A stretch of 64,000 nt of DNA from Methylobacterium sp. NEAU K (GCF_030700285.1 NZ_JAUYZJ010000022.1:435-64434); one strand, 5' to 3'. Positions 1 to 9,205 are shown, counted from the stretch's first letter. Program-made: numbers and translations. Notes: generated by a model not told the origin, from the letters alone.

Positions 1-96
1 CGCGCTCGGCCTCTGTCCTCGCTTCATCCCCAACTCCTCTGGTCCCAGCTGATCCTCTCAATCAGCTCGGTCCAAAGCCAGCCGGTCAGGTCACCC

Positions 97-279
97 CTAC
101 CGCTTCTTGCCCAACTCGACGGCGATGTCCTTCGTCATTCGGCCGACCTTCCGATGCGCCACCGTCAGCTGGTCCTGCGTGACGCCCCAGCGCTTCATCC
201 AGAACTCGACCGCCTTGCGTTCCGACAGATCGAGTCGGTCCTTATCGATGAAGCCACGCTTGTCCTTGAGGCCGGCCAT
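97..279 (-). CDS. Small DUF3606-like protein
   Basis: A 60-residue basic protein. The body (FIDKDRLDLSERKAVEFWMK, then a WGVTQDQL turn and a closing VGRMTKDIAVELGKK) resembles the DUF3606 family, whose members carry a short Trp/Gly-Val-Thr helical motif and have no established biochemical role. The start was set at the Met at 279 because AAGGA lies 6 bases upstream of it. A longer reading of 91 residues from 372 adds an Arg-rich stretch without the family look. It is the last minus-strand gene at the left edge and is separated from the next by about 220 bases without a gene. The family assignment is by eye from a short motif. Confidence 0.6.
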   Translation of the reverse strand: MAGLKDKRGFIDKDRLDLSERKAVEFWMKRWGVTQDQLTVAHRKVGRMTKDIAVELGKKR

Positions 280-496
280 GGGGAATCCTTTTTGGTTGGT
301 GACATCGGTCCAGGAAAGAAGCTCGCGACGGACCTTTTGGGGACGGGCGCGAGACATGCGGGGGAATCGCATCGATGCCTAGGCCCATTCGGAGCCTCAG
401 CTCGCCGCTGAGTGCGACCGAGGTGGCGAACGCTTGGCGGGCCTATCTCTGGCAGACCTATCTCAAGAGCGACAAGGCGGGCGTTTGACGTTCCGA

Positions 497-1663
497 TCAA
501 GCCCGGAGGACCGTGCCGGCTGCGGAGCGACGGAGGAATGCGAGAAGCAGGTCGGAAACAGCCTGCGCCTGCTCCTGCTGCACCCAATGGCCGGCACCCT
601 CCACGAATTGACAGCCGTGAAAATGGACGCAAGTCCGCGCGCGCATCCGCTCCAGCGCGCCGGGTGCCTGAAACGGACCCCAATCGCTGCGTCCAGCTAC
701 GAAGAGCGCTGGAACCTCGATTTGCCGACCGGCGAATCGCCCAAGGTCGCGTGCGAGGCTCCCGTCCATGCGGCAGCGATAGCCCTGTAACGGCCCCTGG
801 AAGCCAGTGCGCGCGTACTCGGTCGCGTAGACGCCGAGGTCCCGGTCGGTGAGCCACGCGCAGCCGGCGCCCCCGTCCTCCGGCCCTTCGAGCGCCACGG
901 TCTCGGGCATGCTCCGGCCGAGGTCCATCACGTAGTAGGTCGGCATCTGCGCGAGCGCCTCGGCTGTCCAGCCCGCCAGCTGATGCGGCGCGTTGCCCGG
1001 CCAGTCGGCGCTCTTGTAATGGAAGTAGGCGCGCAGGAACGCGGCGACCTGCGCCGGGCTGCCGTCCATGTCGGGCGCCGCAGCCGGGGAGGCGAAGTAG
1101 CGGTGGTAGTGCTCGCGCGGGCGCGGCAGACCGGCCAAAGCGGCGTGGATCGGATCCTGCGCGGGCGGACACAGGCTGTCCGCCAGGGCGTCGAGGGTGG
1201 GGGCCCCCGCAAACGGCGCGCTCATCAGGACGACCGATCCGAAGACGTCGGGCCGGGCCAGGGCACAGAAGCCCGCGACCCACGAACCGAAATCGTGCCC
1301 GATCACCGCCGCGACCCGCTCGTGGTCCAGCGCCGCGAGCAGGCAGAGCAGGTCGAGAAGCAGGTTGTGCATGCGGAAGGGGGCGAGGTCAGCTTCGTAG
1401 GCGACAGGCCCCGCCGCGGTGCGCCCGTAGCCGCGCAGATCCGGGGCGACGACGTGGTAGCCGGCCTTCGCGAGGGCAGGCATCACCTTGCGCCAAGAAT
1501 AGGCCAGTTCGGGGAAGCCATGCAGCAGCAGGAGGCAGGGCCGGCCGGGATCCTCGTGCCCGGCTTCCAGCAGGTGCATCCGCAGGCCGTTAATGTCCTC
1601 AACGAAAAGCGCGCGGATGTCCGCGGGCAGAACGGCAGCGTCGAGCGGCGGCAGGTCGGTCAT
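497..1663 (-). CDS. Alpha/beta hydrolase, epoxide-hydrolase-like
   Basis: A cytosolic alpha/beta-hydrolase of the epoxide hydrolase/haloalkane dehalogenase branch. The oxyanion motif HGFPE is followed by the nucleophile elbow GHDFGS, where Asp replaces the Ser of esterases. The C-terminal GAGHW supplies the likely catalytic His. Asp as nucleophile is known in epoxide hydrolases, which open epoxides to diols through an ester intermediate. A cap region separates the two halves. The start at 1663 (MTDLPPLD) is preferred over the Met at 1684 because GAAGG lies 8 bases upstream of it. It follows recD2 on the same strand with about 40 bases between them, so co-transcription is possible. The substrate cannot be read from the sequence. 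Confidence 0.8.
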   Translation of the reverse strand: MTDLPPLDAAVLPADIRALFVEDINGLRMHLLEAGHEDPGRPCLLLLHGFPELAYSWRKVMPALAKAGYHVVAPDLRGYGRTAAGPVAYEADLAPFRMHNLLLDLLCLLAALDHERVAAVIGHDFGSWVAGFCALARPDVFGSVVLMSAPFAGAPTLDALADSLCPPAQDPIHAALAGLPRPREHYHRYFASPAAAPDMDGSPAQVAAFLRAYFHYKSADWPGNAPHQLAGWTAEALAQMPTYYVMDLGRSMPETVALEGPEDGGAGCAWLTDRDLGVYATEYARTGFQGPLQGYRCRMDGSLARDLGRFAGRQIEVPALFVAGRSDWGPFQAPGALERMRARTCVHFHGCQFVEGAGHWVQQEQAQAVSDLLLAFLRRSAAGTVLRA

Positions 1664-1702
1664 TCGCCAAGCCTTCGATTGCATTGCTGTTCGTAACAGC
1701 CG

Positions 1703-3907
1703 TTACTGAAGCTGAGCCGTTGCACTGAGCCATTCCCGAAGCTTGGTCCAGCGGGGCCGCATGTTGGCGCCGCGAACCGCGATACCGAGCGCCTTGCGCT
1801 GCGCGAGCAGCACAACGAGTCGCTTGCCGCGCGTCACGCCCGTGTACAGGAGGTTCCGCGCCAGCATCGTCCAGTGCTGCATGGCCAGTGGAATCACCAC
1901 CGCCGGGTACTCCGAGCCCTGCGACTTGTGGATGGTCGTCGCGTAGGCCGGTACCAGCGTGTCGAGCTCGCCGTAGGGGTAGACCACCTCGCGCCCGTCG
2001 AAATCGACGATCACCGCCCCCTCGTCCTCATCGATGCGCGCCACCGTGCCGAGATCGCCATTGAACACCTCCCGGTCGTAGTCGTTCTGGCTCTCCATCA
2101 CCCGATCCCCCGGCGAGAAGCGCCAGCCGAATCGCTCCACCGAGATAGAGGGGTTCGGGTTCAGCACCGCCTGGAGTTCATGATTGAGGTTGCGCGCGCC
2201 GAGCACGCCGCGCTGCATCGGGGTGAGCACCTGCACGTCGCGCACCGGGTCAAGACCGAAGCGAGCGGGGATGCGCCGTGTCACCACCTCGATCAGCGTC
2301 GCCACGGCGGGCTCGGGCTCGTCGATCTCGATCAAGTGGAAGTCGCTGTCCGCGCCCCGCGCAGCCGGTTCAGGCATCTTGCCGGCGTTGATCCGGTGCG
2401 CGTTCACGACGATCCGGCTCTCAGCCGCCTGCCGGAACACCTCGGTCAGCCGCGCCACCGGGATCGTCCTCGAGGCGATGACGTCGGCCAAGACCTGCCC
2501 GGGCCCGACCGAGGGCAGCTGGTCAACGTCGCCGACGAGGAGCAGCGCGGCGTGCTCCGGCACCGCCTTGGTCAGGGCGTTCATCAGCGGCACATCGACC
2601 ATCGAGGTCTCGTCGATCACCAGCAGGTCGCAGGCGAGCGGGTTGTCCTCGTTGCGTGAGAAGCCGCCGTGCTTCGGGTCGATCTCCAGCAGACGGTGGA
2701 TCGTCTTGGCCTCGAGCCCGGTCTGCTCGGTCATGCGCTTGGCCGCCCGGCCGGTCGGGGCGGCAAGCAGGACCTGCACGCCCTTCGCCCGCAGGATCCG
2801 CAGGATCGTGTCGAGGGTCGAGGTCTTGCCCACGCCCGGACCGCCGGTGATCACTGCGAGCTTGGCGCCGAGCACCCGGCGGACGGCTTCCCCTTGCGAG
2901 GGCGAGAGCGTCTTGCCGGTTTTGTCCTGGACCCAGGGCAGCGCCCGGGCGAGGTCGATGTCCGCCCAGGGCGGTGGACCCTGCGTTCGGCGGAGCAGCC
3001 GCTCGGCGATCATCCGCTCGGCGGCGTGCAGCCCAGCCAGGAAGATGCACGCCTTATCGCCGAGGATGTCCTGCACGACCTCGCCGGTCTCCAGCACGTC
3101 GAGCAGCGCCGAGCGGATCAGCGCCGCCTCGACGCCGAGCAGGTCGCCCGCGAGCTTGATCAGCTCCGCAACCGGTAGGGCACAGTGTCCGCCGTCGGTC
3201 GCCGTCTGCAGGGCAAACGAGATGCCCGCACGCAGCCGCTGCGGCGCGTCCGGGGTCAGCCCGAGCTTCATCGCGATGGCGTCGGCGGTCTTGAAACCGA
3301 TGCCGCGGATGTCCTTGGCCAGCCGATACGGGTCTTCGGTCATGACCGCTATGGCGTCGTGCCCGTAGGTCTTGAAGATCCGCACCGCCCGCGCTGTACC
3401 GACGCCGTGGGCGTGCAGGAACAGCATGATCTCGCGCACGGCCTTCTGCTCGGCCCAGCCGGCGATGATGCGGGCGGCGCGCTTCGGGCCGATGCCGGCG
3501 ACCTCGGGCAGCCGCTGCGGCTCGGCCTCGATGATCTCAAACGTGCCTTCGCCGAACGCCGCGACGATGCGCTTGGCCATGGCCGGACCGATGCCGCGCA
3601 TGTGGCCGGAGGCGAGGTACTTCTCGATGCCCTCCACCCCGGTGGGCGGCGTAACCTTGAGAGTGTCGGCCTTGAACTGCACGCCGTGCTGGCGATCCGT
3701 GTGCCAGATGCCGGTGGCGGTGATCCACTCGCCGGCCGCGATGGCAGGGGCGTGGCCGATCACCGGGACGAGGTCGCGCTTGCCCCGAGCCTGGACCTTG
3801 AGCACGCAGAAGCCGGTCTCGGGGCTGTGGAAGGTGACGCGCTCGATGGTACCGGCCAGCGCCTCGATCTCGGGACCGGCCGAGCCGGGAAATGCGCGCG
3901 CAGCCAC
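1703..3907 (-). CDS. recD2: RecD2-type ATP-dependent DNA helicase
   Basis: A 734-residue superfamily 1B 5'-3' DNA helicase of the RecD2 type, which works without RecB and RecC. The N-terminal part holds an OB-like segment and three helix-hairpin-helix-like repeats (RGIGPAMAKRI, AGIGPKRAARI, RGIGFKTADAI). The Walker A motif GGPGVGKTS falls near residue 355 and the Walker B/motif II LLVIDETSMVD near residue 430. Near the C-terminus ATTIHKSQGSEYPAVV and NLLYTGVTRGK are helicase motifs V and VI. Length and domain order fit RecD2 of Deinococcus and many alphaproteobacteria. The family is linked to replication-fork and repair transactions. It lies head to head with the HD-domain gene. Confidence 0.92.
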   Translation of the reverse strand: MAARAFPGSAGPEIEALAGTIERVTFHSPETGFCVLKVQARGKRDLVPVIGHAPAIAAGEWITATGIWHTDRQHGVQFKADTLKVTPPTGVEGIEKYLASGHMRGIGPAMAKRIVAAFGEGTFEIIEAEPQRLPEVAGIGPKRAARIIAGWAEQKAVREIMLFLHAHGVGTARAVRIFKTYGHDAIAVMTEDPYRLAKDIRGIGFKTADAIAMKLGLTPDAPQRLRAGISFALQTATDGGHCALPVAELIKLAGDLLGVEAALIRSALLDVLETGEVVQDILGDKACIFLAGLHAAERMIAERLLRRTQGPPPWADIDLARALPWVQDKTGKTLSPSQGEAVRRVLGAKLAVITGGPGVGKTSTLDTILRILRAKGVQVLLAAPTGRAAKRMTEQTGLEAKTIHRLLEIDPKHGGFSRNEDNPLACDLLVIDETSMVDVPLMNALTKAVPEHAALLLVGDVDQLPSVGPGQVLADVIASRTIPVARLTEVFRQAAESRIVVNAHRINAGKMPEPAARGADSDFHLIEIDEPEPAVATLIEVVTRRIPARFGLDPVRDVQVLTPMQRGVLGARNLNHELQAVLNPNPSISVERFGWRFSPGDRVMESQNDYDREVFNGDLGTVARIDEDEGAVIVDFDGREVVYPYGELDTLVPAYATTIHKSQGSEYPAVVIPLAMQHWTMLARNLLYTGVTRGKRLVVLLAQRKALGIAVRGANMRPRWTKLREWLSATAQLQ

Positions 3908-4062
3908 GACGGCTATGAGATCCTACGAGCCTGCCCCGGAGTCTGACACCCAACATTCCGCAAGGCGCTTTGCCCAATATGGGCCGCCGCTCACTTGATG
4001 TCATGATGCTGATCGACACAGCACGCCGTGTGGGCGTTTGCTCGATTTACGAGAGACAAGTC

Positions 4063-4911
4063 ATGTTCGACGTGACGAAGATGCTGGCCGACGCGCTGGG
4101 CGAGCACCTCGCACTCACCTACCAGCGCACCTTCGGCAGTCGTGAACCACGTTTCGCCGAGGTGATCGAGGCGTCCGCACGTCTGACCATCGAGCGCATC
4201 GTCGGCAGCGACGCGCTCTATCACGACGGCGACCACACCGCCCTCGTCACGCTCGTGGCTCAGGACATCCTGCGCGGCCGGTTCCTCGACAAGGGCATCA
4301 CGCCGGAGGATTGGCTGCACATGATCCTGGCCGCTCTGTACCACGACATCGGCTACGTGCGTGGCGTCTGCTCAGGTGACCGGGCGAACGCCTTCGTTAT
4401 CGACGCGCAGGGCACGACCATCGGTTTGCCGCGCGGCGCCTCGGATGCGGCGATGGCACCCTACCACATAGAACGCTCGAAGTTGGCGGTGCAGGAGCGC
4501 TTCGGCACGCATGACCTCGTCGATGCGCAGCGGGTGATGCGGGCCATCGAGTTGACCCGTTTCCCCGTGCCCGCGGACGATGAGCACCAAGAGACTGGGA
4601 CCGAAGCCGGCTTGATGCGTGCGGCGGACCTGATCGGGCAACTCGGTGATCCACTCTACCCGCGCAAACTGAACGCGCTGTTCCACGAGTTCGCCGAGGT
4701 CGGCCTCGACGACCAGCTTGGCTATGCCAGCCCAGCCGACCTCGCGGAGCAGTATCCGGCGTTCTTCTGGGGCAAGATCGAGCCGGTCATCGGCGACGCG
4801 GTTCGCTTTCTCGATCTCACGGTGGAGGGGCGGAGCTGGGTGGCCAACCTCTACAGTCATGTGTTCGCAATTGAGCATGACCGCCGCCGCATGGGTCCCC
4901 ACCCCGGCTGA
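4063..4911 (+). CDS. HD-domain metal-dependent phosphohydrolase
   Basis: A 282-residue soluble protein. A likely metal-binding set is visible: HDGDHT near residue 47, the diagnostic doublet in YHDIGY near residue 92, and a later MRAADLIGQLGD helix that supplies the second Asp typical of HD hydrolases. HD proteins hydrolyse phosphate esters including nucleotides and cyclic dinucleotides, but the substrate cannot be inferred here. There is no GYP motif, so it is not a classical c-di-GMP phosphodiesterase. The start at 4063 (MFDVTKML) gives a natural N-terminus. Upstream Mets at 3970 and 4003 would add residues that do not look like the domain. It is transcribed away from recD2 and ends about 200 bases before tRNA-Ser. 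Confidence 0.75.
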   Translation: MFDVTKMLADALGEHLALTYQRTFGSREPRFAEVIEASARLTIERIVGSDALYHDGDHTALVTLVAQDILRGRFLDKGITPEDWLHMILAALYHDIGYVRGVCSGDRANAFVIDAQGTTIGLPRGASDAAMAPYHIERSKLAVQERFGTHDLVDAQRVMRAIELTRFPVPADDEHQETGTEAGLMRAADLIGQLGDPLYPRKLNALFHEFAEVGLDDQLGYASPADLAEQYPAFFWGKIEPVIGDAVRFLDLTVEGRSWVANLYSHVFAIEHDRRRMGPHPG

Positions 4912-5110
4912 GCTGCAAAAGTAGCTCTCAGCGATATCGGACATGATGAAGCGAGCGACGAGTTTCACCCTCGCGCGCGCGAAGCCACATCGTCCATTTG
5001 TGTCCGGTACGAGCTGGTACAAGCCGCTTTAAAATGTGGGGCGAAACGTGGGTGGGGCGTACCAGCTGTTTGGTTTTTGCAAGCTATAACAGGTGCTTGG
5101 GCCACATCAG

Positions 5111-5202
5111 TGGCGGAGACGGAGGGATTCGAACCCTCGATACCCCTTTCGGGGTATGCTCATTTAGCAAACGAGTGCCTTCAGCCGCTCGGCCACGTCT
5201 CC
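5111..5202 (-). tRNA. tRNA-Ser(GCU)
   Basis: On the minus strand the sequence folds into a class II tRNA of 92 bases. The acceptor stem GGAGACG pairs with CGTCTCC, followed by discriminator G and an encoded CCA. A long variable arm is built on TACCCC/GGGGTA. The anticodon loop TTGCTAA has anticodon GCT (complement at 5166-5168) and therefore reads AGC/AGU serine codons. The T loop is TTCGAAT. Both ends are fixed by the acceptor pairing. Confidence 0.97.
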
Positions 5203-5214
5203 GGCACCTTGGCT

Positions 5215-6069
5215 CTAGAAGGTCGGATCGGACGGGTCAACCCGATCGGCGTGGGTTGCTGCGCGGCGGCGGCGTTCGTAATGCTTGGCGATGCGCAGAT
5301 GCCGCGAGATCGCGTAGTTCATGGCCGTCAGGAAGCCGTAGGTTCCGCGCACGAAATGGCGGCGGCCGAGATAGGCTTTAAGGAAATTGCCCGGCAATTC
5401 GACGAAGACACGCCAACTCGGGATCACCACACCTCGCGCCTCGAGGTCGTCCGCCTGCTGGTCGGAATAGCGGTTGAGCTTGTCGAGCTGGTCGCCGAGC
5501 GAGCGCACCGAGAAATGGTGGATCACGCCCCTGAGGCGCCCGGGCTTGACCCCGGGTTCCAGGGCGACGCGGTCGTGGACCGGGGAGGCGGAATAGCGCC
5601 CCCGGTCTTTGCGATAGAGCCGCACCGGGGTGAGCGTGTAGGCGAGGGGATGCGGACGGCCCTCGCCCGGGAAGATCTCGGCGATGCCGATCCGCCAAGC
5701 CGGCCGGCGCGGCTCACCCGCCGCGAACAGGGAACGGACCTCCCGGGCGAGATCATCCGGTACCACCTCGTCGGCGTCGAGGTTCAGCAGCCACACGTGG
5801 CAGCATTGCTCCTCGGCGAAGCGCTTCTGCGGGCCATAGCCCGGCCAAGGGTTGTGGATCACCCGGGCGCCGAGCGAAGCCGCCAGCGCCTGGGTGCCGT
5901 CGGTGGAGCCCGAATCGACCACCACGAGGTCGTCGGTCAGGCCGCGCACCGCGCGGATCGTCGCGCCGATCCTGTCCGCCTCGTTCTGGGCGATGATGAA
6001 GATCGACAGCGGCAGGCTTTCACTGCCGGTCGGGTCGGACGGGGATGAACCCACCGGAGCCCCGCTCAA
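5215..6069 (-). CDS. Glycosyltransferase family 2, WaaE/KdtX-like
   Basis: A 284-residue GT-A glycosyltransferase. The N-terminal Rossmann-like strand SIFIIAQNEADRI leads to LVVVDSGSTDGT and the metal-binding LLNLDADE, the usual family 2 order. The VVVDSGSTDGT and DADE spacing and the basic C-terminus with a YGFLTAMNYA segment match the WaaE/KdtX group, which adds sugars to the lipopolysaccharide core on the inner membrane face. The start is a TTG at 6069 that overlaps the TGA of lysA, suggesting translational coupling. No in-frame ATG occurs before the conserved core, although a GTG at codon 6 is an alternative. The sugar donor is unknown. Confidence 0.8.
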   Translation of the reverse strand: MSGAPVGSSPSDPTGSESLPLSIFIIAQNEADRIGATIRAVRGLTDDLVVVDSGSTDGTQALAASLGARVIHNPWPGYGPQKRFAEEQCCHVWLLNLDADEVVPDDLAREVRSLFAAGEPRRPAWRIGIAEIFPGEGRPHPLAYTLTPVRLYRKDRGRYSASPVHDRVALEPGVKPGRLRGVIHHFSVRSLGDQLDKLNRYSDQQADDLEARGVVIPSWRVFVELPGNFLKAYLGRRHFVRGTYGFLTAMNYAISRHLRIAKHYERRRRAATHADRVDPSDPTF

Positions 6070-7334
6070 TCCAGCCAGTCCGGCACCCGGTCGAGGGCGA
6101 TCAGCGCTTCGACATCCACCCGCGGGCGCACGACGGCCGCCCGGTCGGCGCGCACCAGCACCTCCGGCACCAGGGGGCGCGTGTTGTAGGTGCAGGCCTG
6201 GACCGCCCCGTAGGCGCCCGCGCTCATCACGGCGATGAGGTCGCCGGCCTGTACCACCGGCATCTCGCGGTTGAGCGCGAGGTAGTCGCCGCTCTCGCAG
6301 ACCGGGCCGACCACGTCGGCGACCATCCGGGGTGTCTCTGCCGCCGGCTCGGCGACCGGGCGCAGGCCGTGATAGGCCTCGTACAGGGTCGGGCGGATCA
6401 GGTCGTTCATCGCCGCGTCGACGATCACGAAGGTGCGCCCCTCCGCGTGCTTCACGAACAGCACCCGGGTCAGCAGGATCCCGGCATTGCCGGCGATCAT
6501 CCGGCCGATCTCGAAGACCGGCCGCAGGCCCAGGGGGGCGAAGTGGGGCCGCAGGGTCGCCGCCAGGGCAGCGGGATCGGGGGGCGGGGCATTGTCGTCG
6601 CGGTACGGGATGCCGAGGCCACCGCCGAAATCGATGTGGCGCAGGGGATGCCCCGCCGCCATCAGCTCCCGGGCGAGGTCAGCGAGCAGCCGCGCCGCGT
6701 CGGCGAACGGCGCCAGATCGGTGATCTGGCTGCCGATATGCATGTCGACGCCGTGGACGGCGAGTCCCGGCAGGGCGGCCGCCGCGGCATAGACCGCAGG
6801 CGCCCGGGTGATCGGGATGCCGAACTTGTTCTCGTATTTGCCGGTGGAGATCTTGGCGTGGGTGCCGGCATCGACGTCCGGATTCACCCGGATCGAGACC
6901 GGTGCCTTCAGGCCGAGGTCCAAGGCCGTCTCGGAGAGGAGGGCGAGTTCCGGCTCGCTCTCGACGTTGAAGCAGTAGATGCCGGCCTTGAGTGCCGCCT
7001 CCATCTCGGCGCGGGTCTTGCCGACGCCGGAGAACACGACCTTGGCCGGATCGACCCCGGCCGCGAGGGCCCGATGCAACTCGCCCCCGGAGACGATGTC
7101 CATGCCGGCGCCCTGGGCCGCCAGGGTCCGCAGCACGGCCTGATTCGAGTTCGCCTTCATGGCGAAGCAGACCAGCGCGTCGTCGCCCGCGAAAGCCTGC
7201 GCGAACACGCGGTAATGCCGCTCCAGGGTGGCGGTGCTGTAGCAGTAGAACGGGGTGCCCACGTCCGCGGCGAGGCTCGTCAGGTCGACGTCCTCGGCAT
7301 GCAGGCGCCCATCGCGGTAGTGGAAATGGTGCAT
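6066..7334 (-). CDS. lysA: Diaminopimelate decarboxylase
   Basis: A 422-residue PLP enzyme that converts meso-diaminopimelate to lysine and CO2, the last step of lysine synthesis. Visible family signatures are the PLP lysine in CFAMKANSN near residue 60, SGGELHRAL, the HIGSQI strand, the phosphate-binding glycine run IDFGGGLG, and the C-terminal PVCESGDYLA that supplies the substrate-side Cys from the partner subunit. Length is typical. The LptM-like lipoprotein gene lies about 155 bases upstream on the same strand, an arrangement common in proteobacteria, and the downstream glycosyltransferase overlaps the stop codon. Confidence 0.96.
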   Translation of the reverse strand: MHHFHYRDGRLHAEDVDLTSLAADVGTPFYCYSTATLERHYRVFAQAFAGDDALVCFAMKANSNQAVLRTLAAQGAGMDIVSGGELHRALAAGVDPAKVVFSGVGKTRAEMEAALKAGIYCFNVESEPELALLSETALDLGLKAPVSIRVNPDVDAGTHAKISTGKYENKFGIPITRAPAVYAAAAALPGLAVHGVDMHIGSQITDLAPFADAARLLADLARELMAAGHPLRHIDFGGGLGIPYRDDNAPPPDPAALAATLRPHFAPLGLRPVFEIGRMIAGNAGILLTRVLFVKHAEGRTFVIVDAAMNDLIRPTLYEAYHGLRPVAEPAAETPRMVADVVGPVCESGDYLALNREMPVVQAGDLIAVMSAGAYGAVQACTYNTRPLVPEVLVRADRAAVVRPRVDVEALIALDRVPDWLD

Positions 7335-7489
7335 CTCGGCCGTGTCTCTCCAGCACGCCGGAACGCGGGCTGTTTCCCGTGAAACATCCCGGCCGCCCGT
7401 CGGCGCGGGCGCTCTCCGTCGGCGGGGGCCGGTCCATCGAGCGCGCGCGACACGACTTGGGCGCGGAGCGGCGCTCCGGCCACCGCCCT

Positions 7490-7831
7490 CTACAGTAGCG
7501 GATCCAGAATGAAAGGCTCCTTGGGGATCCTGTAGCCGCGCTTCGCCCCGCGGCTGGTCTCGACCGGCGCCCCCGTGCCGCCCGGCGGAACGGCAGCCCC
7601 GGAGAGCTCGTCTCCGGCCCGCACCGCGGCCGCCTCCGGCTCGGCCACGCCGCCGCCGAGGCCGACGGAGACCGGAAGGGATCTGCGGCCGTTGACCGAA
7701 TCGGCTCTCGCCGGCGCAACCGGGGCCGAGGCCTGGGGCGGCTCGAGGGCGCCCCGCCGCCCGCAGGCGGAGACCGCCAAGGCGACGAGGCCGGCCGTGG
7801 CAAGGAGCTTCAGGGCGGGGGACGACGACAT
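7490..7831 (-). CDS. LptM-like lipoprotein
   Basis: A 113-residue lipoprotein. A short basic N-terminus and hydrophobic segment end in the lipobox LAVSAC, giving a mature N-terminus CGRRGALEPP. That closely matches the Cys-Gly-x-x-Gly-x-Leu-x-x-Pro start of LptM (formerly YifL), an outer-membrane lipoprotein that helps mature the LptD translocon. The rest is low-complexity Ala/Pro/Gly sequence ending in PKEPFILDPLL. The start at 7831 makes a normal 23-residue lipoprotein signal; a GTG at 7858 would add nine residues. Its place just upstream of lysA is the usual one for this family. The function is transferred from E. coli and not shown here. Confidence 0.75.
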   Translation of the reverse strand: MSSSPALKLLATAGLVALAVSACGRRGALEPPQASAPVAPARADSVNGRRSLPVSVGLGGGVAEPEAAAVRAGDELSGAAVPPGGTGAPVETSRGAKRGYRIPKEPFILDPLL

Positions 7832-7970
7832 CGCGCGAGGATCCGGCGGGCTCGGCACCGGCGATCGAGGGCCGGCGGGAGCGCTACCTTAGCCGTTGCC
7901 GCGCGCCGGCGCGAGCGTGGACCCGCCACAGGGGTTCCTGCTTCGGTCCAAGCGTCCCCGCTCTTCGCCC

Positions 7971-8288
7971 TCAGCCCCGCCGTTCCTTGCTGCCCTGTGC
8001 GCCCTGCTTGCCTTTCGCCGGCGCATCCTGCCCCTGCTGGGCCTCGTAGGCATCGATGGCGCGGCGGCAGTTCTCGCTGAGTTTCTTCCAGTTCTTCTGG
8101 AAGCACGCGTCGGTAGCAGGATCGTCAGGAGCCAAGTTGCCACAATAGGTCAGGTAATCGCCGGTGCAGTATTTCTTCAGGGTTTCGTTGCCGCGCTTCG
8201 ACTGCTGCGCCGTTGCCGGCAGCGTCAGGGCAAGGGCCGCCGCGACGGCGAGAACGATCGGCTTCAAGCGCATGGGGATACGTACCAT
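7971..8288 (-). CDS. Small secreted protein with four cysteines
   Basis: A 105-residue exported protein. A basic start and hydrophobic run (PIVLAVAAALALTLPATAQ) form a signal peptide cleaved around ATA-Q. The mature part holds a CTGDYLTYC motif followed by DACFQKNWKKLSENCRRAI, a spacing seen in alphaproteobacterial cysteine-rich-repeat proteins, which probably form two disulfides. The tail is Lys/Gly/Gln-rich and disordered. Two Mets, at 8288 and 8273, could start it; neither has a strong ribosome site. The gene stands alone and no function can be proposed. Confidence 0.65.
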   Translation of the reverse strand: MVRIPMRLKPIVLAVAAALALTLPATAQQSKRGNETLKKYCTGDYLTYCGNLAPDDPATDACFQKNWKKLSENCRRAIDAYEAQQGQDAPAKGKQGAQGSKERRG

Positions 8289-8400
8289 CTGTCGGAATCA
8301 GGAATTTCGGGACAAGTCCGGGTTGCGATGATGCCTTTGCATGGTCGAAACAAGGCGGTCATCGAACGTTTCCGAGCCGGGATTGGACTTCGGCAACGGC

Positions 8401-9111
8401 TCAGACGCGCTCGGGCTCCGGGGCCGGGAAGGCTGCCTTGGGTAGTCGCTCCTGCCCCGTCAGGGCGTCGGCGACCTCCGTGATCCGCCGGCGCAGATCC
8501 GCGTTCTCCCGCTCGACCCCCCCCTGGCGATCCGCCAGCATCCGGGCCAGCGCTTCCTCGGCCGCCTTCAGGCTGGCGCGCAGATCGTCGCGCTCGGCCG
8601 TCAGGGCTCCGCGCGCGGCATCCCCGTCCGGCGGCAGGCCGGTACCCGGGCCCCGCCGCACCGCCAGCAGGCTGTCGAGCAGGTCGGCATGGGCCTCCTC
8701 GAGCGCCTGGAGCGTGGCGAGGCTCGCTGTGCCGTCCTCGCGCGCGCCGCCAAGCTCGGCCTCAAGTTCCCAGGTCTTGGCCTGCGCCTGCGCGATCTCG
8801 GCCTCCCGGGCGGCCACGTCGCGCGCCAGCGCCGCGGCCCGCATCGTGCCGGCTCCGATCGCCGCCAGGTCGGCGTGGCGCTTGGCCTGCACGGTCTCGA
8901 CCCTGCGCTCCAGCCGGCGCTGCTGCACGGCGAACTGTGCGCGCAGGAAATCGCGCTCGGCGGCGATCTCGGCCGGTGACAGCGGCAGGCGCGCCTCGGC
9001 CCGCCGACGTGCGAGGCGCGCGGCGCGCGCATTCAGCGCGGGAAGCAGCAGGAGGCCGCACAGGCTGGCCACCAGGAAACCCAGCGCGAAGATCAGTGCC
9101 GTTTCGATCAC
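8401..9111 (-). CDS. Membrane-anchored coiled-coil protein of unknown function
   Basis: A 236-residue protein. Residues 1-28 form one N-terminal transmembrane helix (IFALGFLVASLCGLLLLPAL) followed by Arg-rich sequence, so the rest should face the cytoplasm. From about residue 45 to 215 the sequence is rich in Ala/Glu/Arg/Leu with heptad-like spacing, as in long coiled coils (EREN, ERDDLRASLKAAEEAL). No catalytic motif is seen. Similar anchored coiled-coil proteins occur in Rhizobiales next to envelope genes, but I recognise no named family. It sits downstream of the EipA-like gene on the same strand with about 95 bases between. Confidence 0.6.
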   Translation of the reverse strand: MIETALIFALGFLVASLCGLLLLPALNARAARLARRRAEARLPLSPAEIAAERDFLRAQFAVQQRRLERRVETVQAKRHADLAAIGAGTMRAAALARDVAAREAEIAQAQAKTWELEAELGGAREDGTASLATLQALEEAHADLLDSLLAVRRGPGTGLPPDGDAARGALTAERDDLRASLKAAEEALARMLADRQGGVERENADLRRRITEVADALTGQERLPKAAFPAPEPERV

Positions 9112-9205
9112 GAGGGAGCAGCCCGCGCATTCGGCCGGAAGACCCGGCCCGTCTCCAGTCTAACCCAGGTCGGTCGCCAAGGTGAAATTCGGCCGCGCTC
9201 ATCAA

